From the IMG/VR virus record IMGVR_UViG_3300002134_000148, positions 1-30,841 of that record: a DNA stretch of 30,841 nt. One strand, written 5' to 3'. Position 1 is the first letter of the stretch; each line of letters opens with the position of its first letter. The notes under the pieces are model-generated. The model saw nothing but the letters and a program-made list of their open reading frames with translations, was not told the DNA's origin and did not search any database. This document shows, piece by piece, positions 1 through 10,412 of the stretch. A program made the position numbers and the translations under genes. This DNA comes from a virus.

Positions 1-3000
1 AGCAACTTGCTTTACAAAAAGCTGGTGGTTCATACGATCGTAACGATATTAATAACGCGGTGCATATCTCGGTAGGTCCTGGTACTTACTATGTTGATGA
101 ACCAATTGTGTTACCTGATGATTGTTCAATGACTTCAACTGCTGGTCAGTATGCTACTGTTATTCAGAAGTTGCCTGGTTACGAAAAAACAAACGGTGTT
201 CTAGTTGGTTCTGGCAACTACGTTCAAGGTTTTGGTTATATGAACTTTGAGGTTGATAACTTTGACCAACCTGAAGGTGGCTTCGCTATTGCATACCGTC
301 CAGGTGCGTTGCTAAGACGTTCTCCTTATATACGAGACAGCACCCAGCTTTCAAACTTCAACCGTTTAGATGTTGAGCCACCTTTAAATCCATTCAACAC
401 TAAAGGTACAATCTTAGACTTAGGCCAAGAATTCTACTTAGTTGCTGGACATAGTCCTCAAAGTCAGTTTGAAGTAGATGATGAAGTAACGTTCTCGTCT
501 GGTGCCACAGGTTATGTTTCATATGTCTTAGATATTGATTCAGCTCGTCAGATTTATATTAGAAACCTTAAAGGTAACGTAGAAATTGGAGATATTCTTT
601 ATGCTCAACGAGGCGGTACAGGTACAATCGAATCAATCGGCATTGACGATTTCCCAAATAGATTGGTTGGCCGTGGTGGTGGTTGTCTTCTAGCTGACCG
701 TGCTGTACTAGATACAGACTCACTTTACACATACGTATTATGTTTTGGTTTCACACCTCGTACTCAAAACGGTACAGGTTACGTTGCTAAGAATGGTGCT
801 GGTGTTAACGGTATTGGTTCACTTTCAATCTTTACACGCCAAGCGTTCTTCGCACTAGACGGTGGCCAAATGACTTTGAACAACTCAGGTTCTCAGTTTG
901 GTGACATCTCAATGCGTGCTCGTGGTAGCACAGTTATTATTAGACCGGCAAACGCAACTCAAGTTGAATTAATTGCTGATAATACTTTTGCTGATACTCT
1001 TGAAGCAAGCAAAGACTTAATCATAGATAACATGGTTGATTACTTGACTGCTAACACAACAACAGGCTTTAACGGTGCGCCAGGTCTTGGTTACCAAGGT
1101 TATAACGCAGACAAGTGTTTCAGAGATTCAGGATTAATTGTTGATAGTGCATCGTACGACGTTGCTACAGACGGCAACTACTGGGGTCGGTTAAACGGTA
1201 TTACATATCGTTCGCCAATCTCATACATCGTAGTAAACGATCAGATGACCGAAACAGTCGGTTCTATTAATCATATCAAAGGCGAAATAAACCACATCTT
1301 TGCCCAAGAGCAAAATGCAGAAGTATTAACCCGTTTAGACAGATCTCTTGACCAGACATTGAATATTCTTCAGAATGGCGAAGCCGCTGCTGATCCTATT
1401 ATCTTCGCAGATACTGGTGATCAAGACGCGGTTGCAGCTCGCGAAGTTGTTCAAGATAACAGGTCAATGATCATTGATGAATTCGTAAGCTGGATCGACA
1501 ATAACGAAGAGTTCTACGCATACGATAGCGTTAAGTGCGAACGTGATATTCAAGAATATATCTTGCCAGCTACTAAGTTCGACATGATGCTTGATACTAA
1601 CTACAACGCAGTTACTACAGGCTTAGCTTATTACGTTAACACTGCAAGAACAACTCTTGAAAATCAAAGAAACGAAACAGTTGCGTCATTTGAGAGACTA
1701 CGCAAAACAACTGATAATCTTATTCAAGCTAACTCTGCACCAGCAGCAGTTGATGCATATAAGTCATTCAATACAATTATTAATGCTCTTAATAATTCTG
1801 GTACAAAGTATACACCAACTAAAGCAACATACGATGCAGCAACTGGCCGCATGGTTATTACAATCGGTACTCACGATTTAACAGTTGGCAGATATGTAAA
1901 TCTTGCAAAAGAAAGCTTTACATTCAAGTGTTCTAGCGATAATTATAAGACTGAAATCAGTCATCCTAGAGTTTCAGAAAAAGCTTACCTTGCAGCACTA
2001 CCTATTATAGAAGTATCTGCAAAAACTATCACTGTAAATCCAGGATTAACTGCTGCAAACTATGAACACGTATTTGTAAGTGCTTTAGATAACGCAGTAT
2101 CAGTAATCGGAGAACAAATTACATTCTCAGACAATGCTAACATTGCAGTAACTAAGCGTAATGCTCGTAAGCAACTTCAAGTTAACAGAGAGTTCATACA
2201 AGACTACATGATGTGCTGGGTAGATGACGAATTCTACTTCTACGATAGTAAGAAATGCCACAGAGATACAGAGCAGTATATATTGCCAGCAGTCCAAAGA
2301 GACTTAATGCTTGGTACCAACTATAACTCGATCCAAACTGGCGCGGCATATCGTACTAAGTCTGGTGAAGTTAGTGTTACTGATCAATTAATTCAAACAG
2401 TTGGTTCTATCAACTACTTGAAATCAGAAACTGCTGCATTGCTTACAAATACAATCGCCGAAGACAGAGCTAATCAAGCTTTTGATGAAATGACTAGATT
2501 GCTTAATAATAACGGCAAGAAGTATACTCCAACAAATGCTGTATATAGTCCTGCTTCAGGAACTACTGTAATTACAATTGGTTCACACGACTTTAATATT
2601 GGTGACAGTATTTACTTAGAGCCTAACAGCTTAACATTTACTTGTGCGCTTGATAGCAATGCTACTGAGCACACATATCCAACAACTACATTCATAAAAT
2701 ATACTCCAACTGGTGCTACATACGATCCAGCAACTGGAGAGTTTAGCGCAACAATCGGTGCAAATGCTCTTAAAGCTGGCGATCTTGTAGAGTTCAAGCC
2801 GAGCAGCATTGTGTTTACTTGCACTATGGATAACAATGTAACAAATCATCCTGCTCCTGAATCACATCACCCATTCTACAAGAAACAAATCGTAATTGAT
2901 AGAGTTGAAGGTACTACCATTTATATGAATGTTGGGGGAGTCACAAATGGTGGCGGAGTTCATACCTTTGTATCAGCCGCAACTAATGCTATCAACGCAG

Positions 3001-6000
3001 AGAAAAGACATCCTGCTTATAAAAAGCCAGTTGTAATTTCTGACAGAGATGCTACAACAATCACTATTAACGTCGGCGAGTCAAGCGACACATCAGTACA
3101 TACCTTTGTATCTGCAACAGCAAACGCGGTTCGTGAAGCTGATATGTGGGAAGGTAAGTTTACTCCACAAACTGCCACATACGATCCAGTATCAGGCGAC
3201 ATGGTATTAACCATCGGTTCACATGATTTACCAGTTGGAAAATGGATTCAAATTGCACCAGAGTCAATGATCTTTAGTTGCGATGTTGGTGGCGTAACAG
3301 GCACAGATGCTGCTCCATTATACGACCATCCTGCTTATAAAGAGCCAGTAAGAGTTAAAGCAGCTACTGCCGATACTATTACGGTCAACGTTGGTAACGC
3401 AAATGGACATGCTAACAACCACACATTCGTAAGTGCTGAAGTTGATTGTATCGATGCTAACGCTCTTTACTTCGCTGATCCTGCTAAAGTATTAAAATCA
3501 TTTACTCCTACTGATGCTACATACGATCCAGTAACTGGTGTATTCGTAGTAACTATTGCAGGCCACGGTCTTACTACTGACGATCATATCGAATTACAAC
3601 CACAAAGCTTCGTATTTAGTTGTGCAGCAAACGGTGGTGGTAATGATTTCTCTCCACGTATTGGCGATTATGCATACAAGTTACCGCTTAAGATTGATTC
3701 TGTAACAACAGACACAATTACAGTTAACTGTGGTTCTGCTGGAACAAATACAGATGTGCATACTTTTGTAAGTGCTGACGAAGGCGCGGTCGTTAAGGTT
3801 AGTTCTACAACTCAAGGTGTATATGCTAGCAGAATTCTTCAGAAGAACAAGGCATATCTTCAAGCAGAAGTTACAGCTTGGCTAGATAATAACTACTACA
3901 CATACAGCAAAGCCAAATGTGAACGCGATACTGGTATTATCTTAAATGCCGTAGCAAGAGACGTTGTAACAGGTTCTAATGTTAACGCAATTTACACCGG
4001 CAAAGGTTACCGCATTGGTACTGTTGGTGCAAACAACTTAGTTAATACTCAACTTGTTCAAACAACTGGTGCTATTACTTGGTTAAAAGGTAAAATCAAT
4101 ACTGACGTAATCGCAAATGCTACTTCAATCTCACGATCTGACGCTGCATTCGATGAAATTATCGACATTATGACTAACGGTAATGCTAACGCTGATGAAT
4201 TATACTTTGGTGAGGAAGCGGTTTCACCTGCTCACCGTATGGCTCGGGGTGCATTACAAGCTAACAGAACGTTTATCCAAAAAGAAATAGTTGCATGGAT
4301 TACAGCAAATTATCCTACCTTCACATATAACACTGTTGCTTGTGAAAGAGATATGGGTATCTTTGTTGATCTAGCTTCATGGGATATTCAACATGGTTCA
4401 AACGCTGCTACTGCTTCAAACGCGAAACTATATTTTGAAAATGCTATTCCAGTATTATCTGATAATGAAGTTGTTCCAACAAGTGAAGCTTACTTCTTTG
4501 CTGCAGACCTAATTGGCAAAATCGTTAGAAACGAAGTTGTAACCGCGTTGAATGTAACAAATACTCAAACAATCGTTGAGACAACAACATTCACACCAAC
4601 AGATGCTACATACGATCCAGCAACTGGTGACTTCGTAATGACAATCGCTGGTCACGGAATGAAATTAAATGATCGTGTTACTTTAGATCCTAACTCGTTC
4701 GCATTCACTTGTGCTATGGATGGCGACAACGCTTCTAAAACTTATCCAAGAGGCGGCATTGATCAATTTGCAAATAAAACATACTCTATTAAAGCAAAAA
4801 CAACAAACACAGTTACTTTAGATGCTGGCGCGTCTGGTCCTAACAAATACTTTACTCCATCAGCAGCAGATTATAATGCATCAACTGGTGATATGGTAGT
4901 AACTGTTGGGCAGCACGGTCTAGGAGTTGGAAGAAACGTTGTATTAGAAAACAACTCGTTCACATTTACTTGTGATCAAGATGCTAACGTAACTCAACAT
5001 ACATATCCTCGTGCAGGTTCAGATCCATATGCCGGAGCATCAATTACAATTACTGCAGTTGGTTCAACAGGTCATACACCAACTAACACTGACTACAATC
5101 CAACAACTGGTGATACTGTTCTTACAGTTGCTAGTCACGGATTTAGCAATGGCGATTACGTCTTACTAGAAGATAGCTCACTAACATATACATGTGTACT
5201 TGACGGTAACAGAGTTTCAAAATCTTATCCAAGAGCTGGAAGTGATTATGCTTCGGGTCGTTGGTTACAGGTTTCTGATGTTACAACAAATACGTTTAAA
5301 GTTAATGTAGGTCCTTCATCATATAGAGGCGCGCATACATTCATCTCAGCAACTACTAATGCTGTTAAACGTCAAGACGGAACCTTTACAATTAATGTAG
5401 GAGATGCAGGCACTGCGTCTGGTTCGGTACACACATTTGTGTCAGCAACTACTGATGCTATTAAGCATGAACCACAATCACTACACACTTTTGTAAGTGT
5501 TGCGGCTGACGCGGTTAAAGTTGCTAATATGGCTGAAGCTTATACACCAGCTGGTATTGATTATAATCATATCACTGGTGTGATGGTAATGACATTAGGT
5601 TCACACGCTTTAACTGAAAATGATTATGTAATCTTCGATGAAAACGCGATTACACTTAGCTGCGCAAGCAATGGCGGTGGCAACTTATCTCACCCAAGGC
5701 CAACAGATCCAATCTTTAATAAGCCAGTTAGAGTTGACGCAACTACAGCAACTACTATTACATTACAAGTCGGCCCAGCAAAGATTGACGCAGTACATAC
5801 ATTTGTGTCAGCCACAGCAAACGGTGTAAGAAGATCTATCAAGCCAAGCGTTGCTGCTGAAGTTGAAAAGTTATTCTACGATCTTGGAGATACTATCCGT
5901 AAAAACGATGGTACAATTGCAGCAATTTCTGAGCCAAGAATCGAGTCATTAACCTCGGCTTATGCACCAGCTATTATTGCAGATTACAAAGCTATAAATG

Positions 6001-9000
6001 GTCAAGCTCCTAAGTATCAAACAGAAATCATTAAGTATATCAGTGAAACATATAACGGTCTAGGCTACGATGAAGCTAAATGTCCAAGAGATGTTGGCTA
6101 TATTGTTGATGCAATCTCAGAAGACTTAGAGTACGGCGGAGATGTTGCAACAGTACATTCTGCAAATTACTATTACAATGGTGCAATGAGTGTTCTTGAG
6201 CCATATTCAATGTTACCTACTAAATTAGCGTTCAATCATATCGCTGATGTAGTCGAAAAAGTTGTTAAGAACGTGGTAAACGAACCAATCTTTGGTGATC
6301 GCTTTACTCCAACTAACGCAACCTACGATACAGCAACAGGAATATTAGTAGCAACAATTGGTACTCACACATTAACAACTGATGATTACATTTGGTTTAC
6401 TCCAGATGCGATTACTTTCAGCTGTGATACAGGTTCTGGACCTACCAACCACGCCTCACCAGAAGCACACCATCGCTTCTATAATAAGGCATGCCCAGTC
6501 ATTGGGGTTACATCAACAACTATTACATTGTGGGTAGGCGGCTTCGCTGGTGGCACTGCGCATACGTTTGTAAGCGCATTGACTGATGGATTTAGCCAGA
6601 TCAATGGTAACCTTGTATATCAAAATGTTGCACTACCTGCTGCTGATGCAGCCACAGGTACTGAAGCTAAGAGACTTACAAACGTAATTGCTGAAGTTGT
6701 AGATGATAGATTAGTAATTCCAGGTTACACTGGTTCACTTGATATTTCAGTCGGTCAACAAACCCCGTATCCGTTACCAATAGCGAATCCTCTTACAGCT
6801 CCTCTTATGGAACCAAGCAGAACATATGCTCGTAAATCATTACAGTGGAATCGCGAATTTATTCAAGAAGAAGTTGTCCGGTTTGTTAAAGATAACAACT
6901 ACACTTATGATGAAGCTAAGTGTGCCCGCGATGTTGGGTTCATTATCGATGCAATTGCAAGAGATGTTCAGACTGGTTCTGATTATCCTTCACAATACTA
7001 TGGCCGCGCTTATAGAGTAGGTACTGCTCTTGCTAATAATGTTATTACTGAGCAATTAGCAGAAACAGTAGAAGCTATCGAATATGTTCAAGCTGATATA
7101 TTAGCAAGACTGACCGGTACTGCATTAACTAGAGCAACAGCAGCATTTACTAATGTTATTAATATCATGAAAAACGGTACTGCAGGTATTACTTACAACT
7201 TTGGTGCTGCAAACGTAGGTAGCTCAGATAGTTCTGCTACAACAGGTTTGATCTTGAATCAAGCATTCTTGCAAGAAGAAGCTATTAAATGGATCGCGGT
7301 CAACCACGGTTCATTGGTGTATGATGAAGCTAAATGCAGAAGAGATGTTGGATTCTTGATTGAAGCGGTTGCTTTCGATATTAGACATGGTTCTAATGTT
7401 GGTGTACGCGACTTTGTTAAATTATACTTCGAAAACGGGATCAACGTTGGATTACCTCTAGCACAAAGAGCACCAACTGCTGAACTGTATGCTCACTTAG
7501 GTGTAGTAGCAGAAAAAGTTGTTCTTAAGCAAGCAGTTACTCCTTCAACTGGAAACGTAGTAGCTCAGGTAACCTCTGGATTCGGTAACGTAGTTGGATC
7601 ATCTGGTGTTGAGGTTGAAGCCTTAATCACGATAGTTAAAGATATTATTGCCGAAGATTCATTAATCAATCTTCCACAAGCGCGTGAAGCAGCAGTAACT
7701 GATGGAGCTGCAACTGGTTATGATCAAGAGGCTTCAGTTGCCATTATCCTCGGTCGTAAAGATGCACTTGGCGGAGCAGTTGTTCAATACTTAAGTGATA
7801 ACTTTGCCTTCTTGCAATACAGCGAAGAGAGATGTCGTAGAGATACAGGATATATTGTGGACGCGATTTCACACGATATCCAATACGGCGGTAATTCTGC
7901 AATGCACGCAACTGCTGAGCTTTACTTTAAGAACGCAGTAAATATCTTGCCAATTGACCAACGTCAAGCAACAAGAGAAGCATTCGAATATATGGGCAAA
8001 GTTGTTCAACATGTTATTCGCAACGAAGCAGTACCACGTAAAGTTGGCAAGCAATTCAGTCCATCAACTGCGTCGTACGATCCTGATACAGGAATCTTTA
8101 CTGCTACTCTTGGTTCTGGTCATAATCTTAATGTTGGCGATTATGTGCAAATTGCTCCTAATAGCATAGTATTTACATGTTCTTTAGATGGTGATGTTGC
8201 ATTGCACCCAAGCCCACAGGCAAACGACCCGTACTACAATGCTCCAAACATTATTACTGCAAGATCTGCAACAACTATTACATTACAAGTTGGTAAAGTT
8301 CCTTACGGTAGAGGTGGTGGTGCGCATACATTCGTAAGTGCGTCGGTAAATGCTATTTCGCACATCATTGGTAACCCAGTGAAACAAGAAATGCCAACTC
8401 TAGCAGCTAGAAGAACAATCGCTGCTGAAGCTATGAACCTTACATTAATGTTAGCCAAGGTTGCTGATGATAATAATCCTGGCGCAATCCCAGCTAGAGT
8501 CGAGCCATTCATTAATTGGATCGATGCTGATATGCTTGCAGAAAAGCATGTTATCGATAATGCTACTGTTCAAATGGCAACTAATCTTCAGACATACATC
8601 TACAATACTTACAACGGTATTAGTTACTCTAGAGAAAAATGCCGTAGAGATGTTGGCACAATGATCGATGCTATCTCACACGATGTTAACTACTCAACAA
8701 ACTATGCAACAATTAGAACTGCTGAACTTTACTTTGTAAATGCTATATCAATCTTACCAGCAGATCAAAGACAACAAACTGCTAAGTTCTATACTGAAAT
8801 GGCTAACACAATTGGTGATGTTGTAGTCGGTAACACCGTTAACACAACAATCTTAGGCCACTCTTCAGCATCGCAAGATTCAACAACTTACTCAGCTGCT
8901 ACATCAGTAGAGCAAGAAGAAGTCAAGGATCTAGTAAGAATTGTAGAAGACGCAATCAGAAGAGATAGCATCGATGCTATCCCATCTATTGTTGAACCTA

Positions 9001-10412
9001 ATACTTCTTGGGTTGAAGCTAGCAGAGTTTGGGCAGGTCAAGCAATCGATGATAACCTTAGTAAATTGTCTGATGACATTACTCAATTCTTGAAAGATAC
9101 ATTTACAATTATTGATTACTCTAAAGCAAAATGTCGTAGAGATGCTGGTTATATTCTAGACGCGATGTCTTGGGATCTTAATTATGGCGGCAACTTAGCG
9201 ACAAGATGGAATGCAAACTTCTACTTCTGGAATAACGAATTAAGAGTTCCTGAGGATACAAGAGTTGCAACTGCTCAAGCATATCGCCAACTTGGTAAGA
9301 TCGTAAGTCAAGTAGTTTTGGGTGAGTATCCTGGTCAGACAATTAGAACTGAGCTCGGTACTGAAGTACAATCTACTCAAGCTGACGAATTAGGAATGAT
9401 CTTCTACAATGCATTGTTCTATAATAACGTTAACAAGCTTGGACAAACTAAATTACCAAACTTTGCTTGGGAAACTAATAGAACGTTCAAATTCGCTAAA
9501 GATATTCTTACTAATAATAAGATTAGAATCCAGCGCGAAGTTCAACGATTCATTACTTCTGAATATAAGTTTATCGATCTACCAAAAACTTATCGTGACG
9601 GAGGCAACTTCCTTAAACTTATCCAGAACGACTTCAGGTTTGAAGATCCAGTATTGGGTCCAATAGGTGGTGATAGAGCTTCAAGATCTTTTGTTGGCGC
9701 ATTGTTTAATATTAATGCACAACACGTCTTCCCAGTATTTAATCCACCAGCAACATTTACTAACTGGCGCAAACTGAGATTCAAAGGTACGCTAGCTAAT
9801 GCAACAATACGTGATGCACTAACGGCAGTTGCTAATCATGGTGTTAAACGTTGGGACGCATACATTATCCCAACTAACAATACTACAAATCGTTATATTG
9901 GTGATATTACATATTGGACAGGTACAGTATGGACTGCTCCAGGCGCAGTTGGGGCTAATAATACTGATTTACTTGACGCGTTCATTGGGGCTTGGACGCA
10001 GATGAAAACTTATATAAATAACAATATCGCTACAGATCAACCGCAAAGAGATATGGTAACCGAATTGATTGATAACGTAATTATAGATAGTGTTATTAGA
10101 CCAGACTTCTTGGTCTTTGGGTCACTAGTTGAATCCATTGCTCACCAGTTTAACGGAGCTTCAGCAGGTGTTAACAGAAACGCCTTGCCACTTAACTTCA
10201 GAAACGTCGGTGCAGCAATTGGTGCTAATGCTTCAGTACTATCAGAAAACGGCGGCCGCATCAGATGGTCTGGGTCAGACGAATTAAACAACCAGTATTT
10301 CGCGCGCGGTCTTAAGATTAATGGTAGAACAGGTCGAATTGAAGGTCGGCCGTTCACATCATCAGTAAGAAAACTTGCAAGAAGAGCATCTAACTCAAGG
10401 GCATCTCTATAA
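1..10412 (+). CDS. Giant modular virion structural protein, 5'-truncated (at least 3469 aa)
   Basis: The frame is open from base 3 to a TAA at 10410-10412. The GTG at base 60 is not the start: the residues before it (ending NDINNAV) run on into a beta-helix-like strand pattern (HISVGPGTYYVDEPI), so the real start lies left of the window. Layout: bases 1 to about 960 resemble the right-handed beta-helix part of marine T4-like phage structural proteins, with short Gly/Asn-rich strands. Bases 960-9710 interleave about 11 helical modules with signature KCxRD and 11 beta modules that open with (F/Y)TPTxATYDPxTG and mostly end in HTFVSA. Bases 9711-10409 form a separate C-terminal domain ending in an Arg-rich tail (RKLARRASNSRASL). 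I see no signal peptide, transmembrane segment or enzyme motif. It is probably a baseplate or tail appendage; that role is inferred. The length is extreme even for phage fibres. The next gene overlaps its stop codon by one base. Confidence 0.9.
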   Translation, partial: QLALQKAGGSYDRNDINNAVHISVGPGTYYVDEPIVLPDDCSMTSTAGQYATVIQKLPGYEKTNGVLVGSGNYVQGFGYMNFEVDNFDQPEGGFAIAYRPGALLRRSPYIRDSTQLSNFNRLDVEPPLNPFNTKGTILDLGQEFYLVAGHSPQSQFEVDDEVTFSSGATGYVSYVLDIDSARQIYIRNLKGNVEIGDILYAQRGGTGTIESIGIDDFPNRLVGRGGGCLLADRAVLDTDSLYTYVLCFGFTPRTQNGTGYVAKNGAGVNGIGSLSIFTRQAFFALDGGQMTLNNSGSQFGDISMRARGSTVIIRPANATQVELIADNTFADTLEASKDLIIDNMVDYLTANTTTGFNGAPGLGYQGYNADKCFRDSGLIVDSASYDVATDGNYWGRLNGITYRSPISYIVVNDQMTETVGSINHIKGEINHIFAQEQNAEVLTRLDRSLDQTLNILQNGEAAADPIIFADTGDQDAVAAREVVQDNRSMIIDEFVSWIDNNEEFYAYDSVKCERDIQEYILPATKFDMMLDTNYNAVTTGLAYYVNTARTTLENQRNETVASFERLRKTTDNLIQANSAPAAVDAYKSFNTIINALNNSGTKYTPTKATYDAATGRMVITIGTHDLTVGRYVNLAKESFTFKCSSDNYKTEISHPRVSEKAYLAALPIIEVSAKTITVNPGLTAANYEHVFVSALDNAVSVIGEQITFSDNANIAVTKRNARKQLQVNREFIQDYMMCWVDDEFYFYDSKKCHRDTEQYILPAVQRDLMLGTNYNSIQTGAAYRTKSGEVSVTDQLIQTVGSINYLKSETAALLTNTIAEDRANQAFDEMTRLLNNNGKKYTPTNAVYSPASGTTVITIGSHDFNIGDSIYLEPNSLTFTCALDSNATEHTYPTTTFIKYTPTGATYDPATGEFSATIGANALKAGDLVEFKPSSIVFTCTMDNNVTNHPAPESHHPFYKKQIVIDRVEGTTIYMNVGGVTNGGGVHTFVSAATNAINAEKRHPAYKKPVVISDRDATTITINVGESSDTSVHTFVSATANAVREADMWEGKFTPQTATYDPVSGDMVLTIGSHDLPVGKWIQIAPESMIFSCDVGGVTGTDAAPLYDHPAYKEPVRVKAATADTITVNVGNANGHANNHTFVSAEVDCIDANALYFADPAKVLKSFTPTDATYDPVTGVFVVTIAGHGLTTDDHIELQPQSFVFSCAANGGGNDFSPRIGDYAYKLPLKIDSVTTDTITVNCGSAGTNTDVHTFVSADEGAVVKVSSTTQGVYASRILQKNKAYLQAEVTAWLDNNYYTYSKAKCERDTGIILNAVARDVVTGSNVNAIYTGKGYRIGTVGANNLVNTQLVQTTGAITWLKGKINTDVIANATSISRSDAAFDEIIDIMTNGNANADELYFGEEAVSPAHRMARGALQANRTFIQKEIVAWITANYPTFTYNTVACERDMGIFVDLASWDIQHGSNAATASNAKLYFENAIPVLSDNEVVPTSEAYFFAADLIGKIVRNEVVTALNVTNTQTIVETTTFTPTDATYDPATGDFVMTIAGHGMKLNDRVTLDPNSFAFTCAMDGDNASKTYPRGGIDQFANKTYSIKAKTTNTVTLDAGASGPNKYFTPSAADYNASTGDMVVTVGQHGLGVGRNVVLENNSFTFTCDQDANVTQHTYPRAGSDPYAGASITITAVGSTGHTPTNTDYNPTTGDTVLTVASHGFSNGDYVLLEDSSLTYTCVLDGNRVSKSYPRAGSDYASGRWLQVSDVTTNTFKVNVGPSSYRGAHTFISATTNAVKRQDGTFTINVGDAGTASGSVHTFVSATTDAIKHEPQSLHTFVSVAADAVKVANMAEAYTPAGIDYNHITGVMVMTLGSHALTENDYVIFDENAITLSCASNGGGNLSHPRPTDPIFNKPVRVDATTATTITLQVGPAKIDAVHTFVSATANGVRRSIKPSVAAEVEKLFYDLGDTIRKNDGTIAAISEPRIESLTSAYAPAIIADYKAINGQAPKYQTEIIKYISETYNGLGYDEAKCPRDVGYIVDAISEDLEYGGDVATVHSANYYYNGAMSVLEPYSMLPTKLAFNHIADVVEKVVKNVVNEPIFGDRFTPTNATYDTATGILVATIGTHTLTTDDYIWFTPDAITFSCDTGSGPTNHASPEAHHRFYNKACPVIGVTSTTITLWVGGFAGGTAHTFVSALTDGFSQINGNLVYQNVALPAADAATGTEAKRLTNVIAEVVDDRLVIPGYTGSLDISVGQQTPYPLPIANPLTAPLMEPSRTYARKSLQWNREFIQEEVVRFVKDNNYTYDEAKCARDVGFIIDAIARDVQTGSDYPSQYYGRAYRVGTALANNVITEQLAETVEAIEYVQADILARLTGTALTRATAAFTNVINIMKNGTAGITYNFGAANVGSSDSSATTGLILNQAFLQEEAIKWIAVNHGSLVYDEAKCRRDVGFLIEAVAFDIRHGSNVGVRDFVKLYFENGINVGLPLAQRAPTAELYAHLGVVAEKVVLKQAVTPSTGNVVAQVTSGFGNVVGSSGVEVEALITIVKDIIAEDSLINLPQAREAAVTDGAATGYDQEASVAIILGRKDALGGAVVQYLSDNFAFLQYSEERCRRDTGYIVDAISHDIQYGGNSAMHATAELYFKNAVNILPIDQRQATREAFEYMGKVVQHVIRNEAVPRKVGKQFSPSTASYDPDTGIFTATLGSGHNLNVGDYVQIAPNSIVFTCSLDGDVALHPSPQANDPYYNAPNIITARSATTITLQVGKVPYGRGGGAHTFVSASVNAISHIIGNPVKQEMPTLAARRTIAAEAMNLTLMLAKVADDNNPGAIPARVEPFINWIDADMLAEKHVIDNATVQMATNLQTYIYNTYNGISYSREKCRRDVGTMIDAISHDVNYSTNYATIRTAELYFVNAISILPADQRQQTAKFYTEMANTIGDVVVGNTVNTTILGHSSASQDSTTYSAATSVEQEEVKDLVRIVEDAIRRDSIDAIPSIVEPNTSWVEASRVWAGQAIDDNLSKLSDDITQFLKDTFTIIDYSKAKCRRDAGYILDAMSWDLNYGGNLATRWNANFYFWNNELRVPEDTRVATAQAYRQLGKIVSQVVLGEYPGQTIRTELGTEVQSTQADELGMIFYNALFYNNVNKLGQTKLPNFAWETNRTFKFAKDILTNNKIRIQREVQRFITSEYKFIDLPKTYRDGGNFLKLIQNDFRFEDPVLGPIGGDRASRSFVGALFNINAQHVFPVFNPPATFTNWRKLRFKGTLANATIRDALTAVANHGVKRWDAYIIPTNNTTNRYIGDITYWTGTVWTAPGAVGANNTDLLDAFIGAWTQMKTYINNNIATDQPQRDMVTELIDNVIIDSVIRPDFLVFGSLVESIAHQFNGASAGVNRNALPLNFRNVGAAIGANASVLSENGGRIRWSGSDELNNQYFARGLKINGRTGRIEGRPFTSSVRKLARRASNSRASL
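1020..9710 (+). repeat. Helical KCxRD module, 11 copies plus one degenerate
   Basis: The predicted helical unit reads roughly LQxNRxFIQxEVxxWI, then YDxxKCxRDxGxIxDA, then D(I/V)xxGxN. The conserved Cys codons are at 1116, 1536, 2256, 3918, 4341, 6081, 6921, 7335, 7833, 8640 and 9132. The copy at 4341 has AC instead of KC, and the copy at 7833 has RC. A twelfth copy near 9591 has TYRD and no Cys. Two subtypes alternate. In the long form (for example from 2163, 3825 and 6828) the signature is followed by a QLxxTVGxIxxL helix and an NIMxNG helix. In the short form (for example from 7730 and 8550) it is followed by AELYFxNAxxILP and an EAxxxMGxVV helix. Related helical connectors occur at about 5850-5997, 7608-7770, 8418-8590 and 8910-9077. 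The family is familiar from marine phage proteins but its function is unknown to me. Confidence 0.85.
1806..8358 (+). repeat. Beta-rich HTFVSA module, 11 copies plus partial tails
   Basis: Each copy is about 75-102 residues. It opens with a TPTxATYDPxTG-like motif, continues with TIGxHxL and a strand ending (F/L)xC, usually has a His-Pro or YPR turn, then TITxxVG, and normally closes with HTFVSAxxxAV. Approximate positions are 1806-2099, 2520-2695 (no tail), 2696-2993, 3153-3453, 3498-3793, 4587-4847 (no tail), 4848-5070 (no tail), 5073-5366, 5538-5829, 6300-6593 and 8052-8358. A tail-half copy lies at 2995-3130 and two more tails at 5367-5516. The Cys is present in all 11 copies. Similar repeats occur in structural proteins of marine T4-like phages as far as I recall; no function is known to me. 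A beta-sandwich spacer or surface-binding domain is inferred. Confidence 0.85.
10013..10020 (+). promoter_or_regulatory. Intragenic TATAAATA, possible late promoter
   Basis: An exact match to the T4 late-promoter core lies inside the 3' end of the giant gene, about 390 bases upstream of the next two genes. It could give them an additional transcript. In AT-rich DNA one or two chance matches are expected in a window this long, so this is weak on its own. Confidence 0.25.

Noticed and set aside
60-62. GTG as the start of the first gene
   Set aside because: The same frame is open back to base 3 and the residues before it continue the same fold pattern, and no ribosome binding site precedes it. 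The gene is cut by the window edge.
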